A stretch of DNA of 31,879 bases from Zelonia costaricensis (taxonomy: Eukaryota > Euglenozoa > Kinetoplastea > Trypanosomatida > Trypanosomatidae). The stretch is from assembly GCA_030849075.1 (NCBI GenBank), contig JASAOO010003318.1:8670-40548 (forward strand). The letters run 5' to 3'. The notes beneath the pieces are model-generated. The model did not search any database and had not been told where the DNA came from. It saw nothing but the letters and a program-made list of their open reading frames with translations. A program made the position numbers and the translations under genes. Shown one piece after another: positions 26,067 through 31,879 of this stretch (the first letter of the stretch is position 1; each line of letters opens with the position of its first letter).

Positions 26067-28004
26067 ATGCCAGCCGTGTGGACTTCGTTGTGCGCACCCC
26101 GTGCAGGTCAGCGGCGCACACGTGAAGTGTCGCGGCTGCGGGTGTCGCTGCCCCTTGGCGCTCTCGCACTCGTCGTTGCGGCGGCGTCCCTGGTCCGCGC
26201 TGGTACTTCCAACGTGAACGACTTGGGCACACTCGCGCAGCATCGCCCACCCCTTGTGTACGACGGCGCCGCACCGCGGCTGCACGTCGTCCTCACATCG
26301 ATTCCCCTCTGGGGCCACTTTAAACCGCTCTGGGTCATTGCCGAGGAGATGGCGCACCGCGGTCACGCCGTCACGTGCGTCGTCGAGAAGGTTCAGTGGT
26401 GCGACACGGTGCTACGGCACAGCCGGCACCGCAGGCCGATCACGCTGGCGAACAGCACCGCAACGCCAGTCACTGAAGCGAGGAGAATCAACGTCGAGGC
26501 GGCTCCCAGCACCAGGCGGGAGAGCGAGGCGCCGAACGGCGTGCTGGACGTCTGGTGTGTCGTTATTCCGTCGTGCACGACAGCCTTCTCGGCAGACACC
26601 TTTGCCGCAGTCACGAGCGAGCAGACCTCGATGCTCTTCTCATTCCAGACTCTGTTCAACAACATGTTTCAGTACTACGAGTCCACCCTGCCGGACCTGA
26701 TGCACGCGACGAATTCTATCCACGCCCGCCACCGCGTCACAACCATGCTGTGCGACCTCGCCACCTACGCGTGCGCCGCGGTGGGTCGTATGCTGGACGT
26801 GTCCGTCGTGCACGTCCTGCCGCTCACGACACAGCTCACTGTGGGGGTGCAGGCGCTGCTGCCCGCCGTCGGCACCGGCTTCCCGCGCCACATGTCCGTC
26901 TCGCAGCGCTTTTTGAACTGTGCGTTCAAGCACGCCGCCACGCTCGCTAGCGCCGGCGCAGTCAAGCGCATCAACGCCGTGCGCACCGCCAACGCCATTC
27001 CGCCCCTGCGAGACGCGTATGATGCCGCCGGGATGTACGGGCCCGTGGTCACCTTCACGCTGTGGGGGCTCGACATCGCGCAACCGCTCTGCCCCAACGT
27101 CCACCCCGTCGGCCCGCTCAACACACGCGACGAGCGTGCGCCGTACAACCGCGACGATCTTCCCCGCGACCTCGCCGACTTCCTCGACAGCTGCCCACGC
27201 GGAGTCGTGTACGTGAACTGGGGCACACTTGCCGCGCCGGACGCAAACGTGGTTCGACGGCTGCACGACGCCCTTCTCGCCGTGGAGCCCCTCTGCGTCG
27301 TGTGGAAGCACCGAGGCGGCACCCCACCAGCACGAGCAGGAGAGCCGCTACCGTCATCCCCGGCACGCATGTACATCACGGCGTGGCTGCCCTCTGTCGT
27401 GGCGGTGCTCAAGCACCCGCACACGCGTGCCTTTCTCACGCACTGCGGCGACAACTCCGTGCTCGAGTCGATCGAAGCGGAGGTGCCGCTCATCGGCGTC
27501 CCGCTCTTCGCCGACCAAGCCGATGTGTGCCAGCGCGTCGCGGAGGCGGGAATCGGCGTCCAGGCAAGTACCACGAAAACCTTCACGCACGCTGACATCG
27601 TGTCCGCCATCGCGGCGGTGGATGAACGCCACGACGCGATGGTGCGGCGCATGCGTGAGTTGCGCCTTATCGCCACTGCAGCCGGCGGTGCGTCGCGTGC
27701 GGCTGACGTGGTAGAGACGCGGCACTTCAACCTGCTTAGCCACCGCAACACGGCGCTCGAAGCCTGCCGCGAGCTCGACGGCGCGCTGAGTCTTTCGACC
27801 ATCGCCACCGTGTGGGCCTTGGTGGTCACCGGCAGCGCGCTGCTATGCGCCGCTGCCCTGCTGCGCCTGTGGCGCTGGCGAGCGCTCGCGCGATGTCGGG
27901 GCTGGGTGTGGACAAGCCTTCTTCGAAAGAAGCCGGGTGCCCCTCGCCTGGACAAGCCGCCGCCTCGCCCGCAGGCGGTGCCCCGCCCACACCGGCGCCA
28001 CTAG
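26067..28004 (+). CDS. UDP-glycosyltransferase-like membrane protein (UGT/GT1)
   Basis: This 645-aa protein is predicted to transfer a sugar from a UDP-sugar to a lipid or other small acceptor. The GT-B N-terminal half opens with HVVLTSIPLWGHFKPLWVIAEEMAHRGH; His84 sits where UGTs keep their catalytic histidine. The nucleotide-binding half contains GVVYVNWGT (about 375) and a UGT-signature-like block, WLPSVVAVLKH through THCGDNSVLESI (His459) to VPLIGVPLFADQ. A hydrophobic segment at about 28-46 could be a signal anchor. A second at about 575-600 (TIATVWALVVTGSALLCAAALL), followed by a basic tail, matches the C-terminal membrane anchor of animal-type UGTs. The protein is therefore probably ER-lumenal or in the secretory pathway. 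Substrate is unknown. A bacterial or sterol glycosyltransferase-like origin is an alternative within the same GT1 family. It is the last gene before an anomalous tail. Confidence 0.85.
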   Translation: MPAVWTSLCAPRAGQRRTREVSRLRVSLPLGALALVVAAASLVRAGTSNVNDLGTLAQHRPPLVYDGAAPRLHVVLTSIPLWGHFKPLWVIAEEMAHRGHAVTCVVEKVQWCDTVLRHSRHRRPITLANSTATPVTEARRINVEAAPSTRRESEAPNGVLDVWCVVIPSCTTAFSADTFAAVTSEQTSMLFSFQTLFNNMFQYYESTLPDLMHATNSIHARHRVTTMLCDLATYACAAVGRMLDVSVVHVLPLTTQLTVGVQALLPAVGTGFPRHMSVSQRFLNCAFKHAATLASAGAVKRINAVRTANAIPPLRDAYDAAGMYGPVVTFTLWGLDIAQPLCPNVHPVGPLNTRDERAPYNRDDLPRDLADFLDSCPRGVVYVNWGTLAAPDANVVRRLHDALLAVEPLCVVWKHRGGTPPARAGEPLPSSPARMYITAWLPSVVAVLKHPHTRAFLTHCGDNSVLESIEAEVPLIGVPLFADQADVCQRVAEAGIGVQASTTKTFTHADIVSAIAAVDERHDAMVRRMRELRLIATAAGGASRAADVVETRHFNLLSHRNTALEACRELDGALSLSTIATVWALVVTGSALLCAAALLRLWRWRALARCRGWVWTSLLRKKPGAPRLDKPPPRPQAVPRPHRRH

Positions 28005-28820
28005 ACCAGCCGCGCTGACACAGCCAGATCTTTCCGCCCCACTCTGCAACTGACGCGCCGCAGCCCCGCAGCCCGTTCCACCCGAAACTCGACAGGAAGC
28101 CATTCCAGACCAAAAAAAAGAGACCGCGGCCACCACCACCCCCCACCCACCCACCTCGCACGCAAACGCCGACGGCGCGCGCGAGAAAACCGCGCACCCC
28201 GGGAAAGCGGCCCAAACGCACGCACGCGGCCCGGCCGTGGCGCTCCCCTGGGGGCCACTGCCCACCTGGGCCCACTACCCCCCCCGCCCCCCTGCCCCGG
28301 GGCGTACCCGCCGCCCCAGGCGCCCTCTGCCCCCACCCCCAACCCCACGCCGACGCGCGGCCCCCCTGCGCGGGCGGGCACCCAGAGCCCCCAAACCGCC
28401 CCGCAAACGGGCAGCGGCCGGCCCGGCAACCAACGCGCGCCAACACCCGGCAAAGCCCCCGCCAAGCAGCGCCCCCCCACGCAGCCAAAGGCCGCAAAAC
28501 TGACCCGGCGGGCCGCGCGCGCGGGTGGGTTTGCCAAAGGGGGGGGCGACCACCCCGCCACCGCCACCACCCAACGCCCCCGCGGAGCCCGCCGCGCAAC
28601 CACGCGCGCCCGGCCGACATGGGGCCGGAAGCCCCGCGGCGCAACCCGGCCGCGCAGCGGGGGCGGGCAACCCCGTGCCCACCCGCGGACGGGGCCGTGC
28701 CCGGCGAGGGGTTTGGTGGCGGCGTTGGCCACCGGCCCCCCCCCGCCGCGCCGGCCACCCGGGGGCCCCCCCTTCCCGGCCACGGCCAGCAGAACCGCGG
28801 CCCCCCTCGTTTCGGGGGGG

Positions 28821-28900
28821 GGGGCTCAGGAAGGACGCCGTGGTAGCGCCGCAGGAAAGCAGGGGCCCCGCGACCCCGGGCTCGACCCCGGGACCAACCC
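28821..28900 (-). repeat. Inverted repeat, left copy
   Basis: Read on the - strand, this block aligns with 31596-31676 on the + strand at roughly 80% identity by eye, with one single-base gap. Both begin GGGTTGGTCCCGG and share CGGGGTCGCGGGG and CCACGGCGTCC. Differences are scattered substitutions plus the gap. Confidence 0.7.
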
Positions 28901-31595
28901 GGTCCCCGGAGCCGCGCAAAGGGGGCCTGGGGGGCGCGCTGCGCGGTTTCCCAAAGAAAAGAAACACCCCGCCGCCCCCGCCCCACCCGGGGAGAAAAAC
29001 GTTTTCCACCCCCCCGGCGGGTGGGCTGCGGGGAGGGGAGGTAGCGCACCAGGGTGGGGGGTGTTGCCCGGGGGGAAATAGCGAGACCCAACCCCCCGCC
29101 GCGGGGGCGCCATTCCGCGGTGGGAAAAAACACCGACCCCTCTTGACGAATGCGACCGAGTGGCGCCACGTGCTTGACACGAAGGCCTTGTTAGGGGAAG
29201 CACCCTGCAGCCACCGTCACGCTGGCGGCCCGCGCCGGGGACCTACGGCGAACAGCACAGACGCCACGCCACCGGGCGGTGTGCTTTGGGCTTTTCCCCT
29301 TGCGGGGCCGGCGGCTGCGGGGGCGGAAAGGGACGCGGGCTGGTGCCCCCCCGCCTACGCGGCGCCGCACCCGCGCCTTCGTCAACAAAGAAAATTCTCA
29401 AAGCAGCACCCCGCTGGCGGAGGCGGCGATATCTCAAGCACGAAACAATCCACCGAGCGCCTGCGAGGGAAAAGGTGACCGCCTGCGTTCCAAAAGCCCC
29501 AAAGCAACACCTTGGTTTCAGCTGTCCGGAACGTCGGGCCTTCGGGAAAAAAGAGGGTTCCCACGACCACAGCAGGACGACGAAGATGAAAACCACGACT
29601 CTCTTCGGCTGAATTCCAAAACGCAAGCCGAGATACGCCCAGGCTGTCCCCGTTGCAGGTGGAAATGGCCCGGCATTGCCCCCCTTCCCCCACACCGAGA
29701 CGCAGACGGGGGTTCGGCTGGCGGCAACGCGCGCACCGCGCCGCGGCCCCCTTCCCGAGGCACCGTCGGAATGCCGGTCGCCCCGCGGCCGGCCTGCCTG
29801 GGTGGTGGCTTGGAAAGGAATAGAGAATCCACCCACGGTCCTCTAAGCCCAACGCGGCCGGCCAACCAACCCCCCTTCACTCGTTCGCGAACAACCCCCG
29901 TCAAAGGCCCGCGCCAACCCCCCCCTTCCCACCAGCGCAAGCCACGGCGCCAGGCGCGGTGGGCCGGCGGAAACCCGCGAGCCCCACCCCGGCCCAACCG
30001 CCCGCCGTGTTTCAACCCGGTCTGCGCCGGGGGTGCAAAAGAGGTGTTTTAACCGCGAGCAGCACCCACCGACTCCGTGGTGGATGGCGCGCTTGGTGGG
30101 CGGTTGGAAACGCCTGATCCAGCTGCTTTTCGCGGCGGGCGTTGCGGCTGAGGGGGGTTCGGGGGGGCCCTTCCACGAAGCCAAAAGCCGGGGGCCACAC
30201 CCAACAGCACCGGGCGCGCGGGCCCGGGGGCTGGGGTTGCCGGACGAGGTGGCGTGGGGGGGGGGGGCAGGCGCCACCCCCATCCCCAGAAACCCGCCCC
30301 CCGCCGGCACCCCCCCCGGCGCGCTCGCGTTTGTTGAACCCCCCGTGCGCTGAGGGACGGTCGGTGGTGGGCTGGGGGGCGGGGGGCTGCCCCTTTCTGC
30401 GAAGCCCCCGCCGCCCCTCGCCCCGGTGTATGGGACGCCGCGCCTGCGCGGCAAGGCGCTTCGGGGGGGGCAAACGCACGGGGGCATCGTAAGGCGCCAC
30501 GCAACCGACCGCTCCGCGGCCCCCTCTGCGGGTTGGAGGCGGTTTTGTGCGGGGGCCCGCCCCCTTTTGCGGACGCGGGCCGCCGCGGCCGGTGCCACCG
30601 GTGTTCCCCCAGCATTCTGTGGCCGGGGGTTTCCCGACGGGGGGGGGGGCGGTGTCAGAATGCGAGGTTTGCCCCGGCCGGACTCTGTTTCAGCGCTTTC
30701 CCGGCCGCCGAGGAATCGGCCACCTGCTTGACGGCCCGGTGGTAGGCGAAAAAACCGCCACCACTGTGGGGCACGGGGGCCCCTGGCCCGGCGAACCGTT
30801 CGGTCCGTCGAGACCCGCGGGCTTTTTTCCAAGAGTTATCTGTTTGAAAACCCCGGCTTTCCTTTGGCACGGCCACTTCCCATCCACTGTCTGGTGCGGG
30901 GGGTTCGCGGGGGTGGGGTTCCCACAGCCAACCCGTGCCCCCACGGGGTCGTGCAGCACCGAACCCGGGGGTGCGCCGGTTTCGCATGGGCATTGTTATT
31001 TTTACCGGGCGATGCTGGCGCCTGCGGGTTCCACGCTGCAAAAAAGGGAAAGTGGCGGGGTCGATCGCAGCGAATTAGTTTTTTTCAATGAGAGGAAGGG
31101 CCGTTTTCTGCGCCGGTGCGGCCGGGGTCGGTGGCCGTTTTGCCGCCCCGGGTGGCCCCCCCTGGTAGTGGCATGGGCCCACCCCGCACACCCTCGTTTT
31201 CCTGCGGGCGAAAGCGACGCAGAAGCAGGAGCCACCGCTATCCATGACAGCACGTGGCGCTTTTTGCGACGGCAGGGTGGTGGGAACCGGGTGAGCCCCG
31301 GTGCCGGTCTACACTGCGATCGGGTATTTTCTTTCTGGGCCTTTCCTGCGGCGACCAGGCCCCTGGGGACAGCAGTGCCCCGGGCCGACGCGGCGGCGTG
31401 GCCACCGCCAGGGGGGCGCCGGCGCGCAATGGGTGCCCCTTTCCGTGCCGCCAGGCCTTGACCCACCTCGTCTCGGCCCCCCCCCCCCCCCCGCTCGCCC
31501 CCTCGCTCGAAAGCGACGTCCCCTCGCACAGGGGGGTTGGATTGCCTCGTTCTGTGGTGCCAGAGTTGGTCGATACGACGCGGGGGTGGGGGGCT

Positions 31596-31676
31596 GGGTT
31601 GGTCCCGGCGTCGGGCACGGGGTCGCGGGGTCCCCTGCCGCCCCACGGCGCCGCCACGGCGTCCCTCTTGAACCCC
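31596..31676 (+). repeat. Inverted repeat, right copy
   Basis: This is the partner of the block at 28821-28900 in opposite orientation. Weaker similarity seems to continue beyond the right edge (about 31700-31760) but could not be aligned reliably by eye. Confidence 0.7.
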
Positions 31677-31879
31677 CGCCCCGGCCCCCGGCGCGGGGAC
31701 CCCCTCGCTTCCTTTCTCGGTTTGCGGTCCCCTGCCGCTATTGGCTTTGCCTGGTGGGGTGCGTGGCTTTGGCGCGGGCTTCATCCCGGAGGCCGAAGGC
31801 CGAGGTCATCGAATGGCGCTCTACCCTCTGTGGCTTTGAGCGTGTGTAACTTGCTGCGGTGCGAGGACGTGACGGGGCG

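Larger units (their letters stand above)
28005..31879. other. Anomalous gene-free tail, homopolymer-rich, skewed composition
   Basis: No open frame in this 3.9 kb resembles a known protein. Frames are long on both strands only because stops are rare at this GC content. The sequence lacks the CA/TG microsatellites and splice-type tracts of the rest of the window and is dense in G and C homopolymers (for example 30258-30269, 30641-30650, 31477-31492). On the + strand T is scarce from about 28100 to 28560, while G and T predominate after about 30100. It holds an inverted pair of ~80-nt blocks. It may be error-rich sequence at a contig end or a real degenerate end-of-unit region. Confidence 0.6.

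Noticed and set aside
1..28004. Operon-like or defence-system organisation
   Set aside because: Same-strand genes are explained by trypanosomatid polycistronic transcription. The gene functions are unrelated housekeeping roles.
28880..28903. tRNA T-arm-like hairpin in the left inverted block
   Set aside because: A short GC palindrome with a GTCGA loop resembles a T-arm, but no acceptor, D or anticodon stems can be placed around it.
27826..29169. 447-codon - strand open frame spanning the gene end and tail
   Set aside because: It crosses the 3' end of the glycosyltransferase gene antisense and continues through G/C-homopolymer sequence as Gly/Arg/Pro/Ala low complexity.
29188..29193. Single TTAGGG hexamer in the tail
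   Set aside because: One isolated copy is expected by chance; there is no tandem telomeric repeat.

Overview
The window looks like nuclear DNA from a trypanosomatid, most likely of the Leishmaniinae type (Leishmania, Leptomonas, Crithidia and relatives). It is GC-rich, and ten intronless genes all lie on the + strand. They are separated by 0.5-2.4 kb spacers full of pyrimidine tracts, poly-C runs and CA/TG repeats. Each gene is preceded by a pyrimidine tract followed by the first AG, which is the layout of spliced-leader trans-splicing in a polycistronic unit. No tRNA, rRNA, CRISPR or transposase was seen. The exact species cannot be told from the sequence.

Layout: (1) 393-1319, a two-copy MATH/TRAF-like protein; (2) 3471-3968, an unrecognised 165-aa protein; (3) 4459-7785, UTP25, a factor for small-subunit rRNA processing; (4) 9262-11766, a DZIP1-type basal-body zinc-finger protein with a very long Pro/Ala-rich tail; (5) 12605-13819, a CET1-family mRNA 5'-triphosphatase, the first enzyme of capping; (6) 14479-16092, a membrane-anchored AIFM2/FSP1- or NDH2-like FAD/NAD(P)H oxidoreductase; (7) 16722-19286, an F-box protein; (8) 20103-21113, NudC; (9) 22170-23705, a PLP-dependent cystathionine beta-lyase-like enzyme with an unusual Cys-rich coiled-coil N-terminus; (10) 26067-28004, a membrane-anchored UDP-glycosyltransferase-like protein.

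The genes do not form a pathway. This is normal for trypanosomatids, where genes are co-transcribed regardless of function and expression is set by processing and UTRs. Two loose themes are flagellum/cytoskeleton (DZIP1, NudC) and RNA maturation (UTP25, CET1).

From about 28,005 to the end the sequence changes character. There are no recognisable genes and no CA/TG microsatellites. G and C homopolymers are abundant, and composition runs from A/C-rich on the left to G/T-rich on the right. Two diverged copies of an ~80-nt block lie in inverted orientation at 28821-28900 and 31596-31676, and a second shorter inverted match fits nearly the same centre. The tail therefore looks like a degraded or error-rich inverted duplication: either a long-read contig-end artefact or a real palindromic end-of-unit or subtelomeric region. 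It is the part of the window most worth checking.
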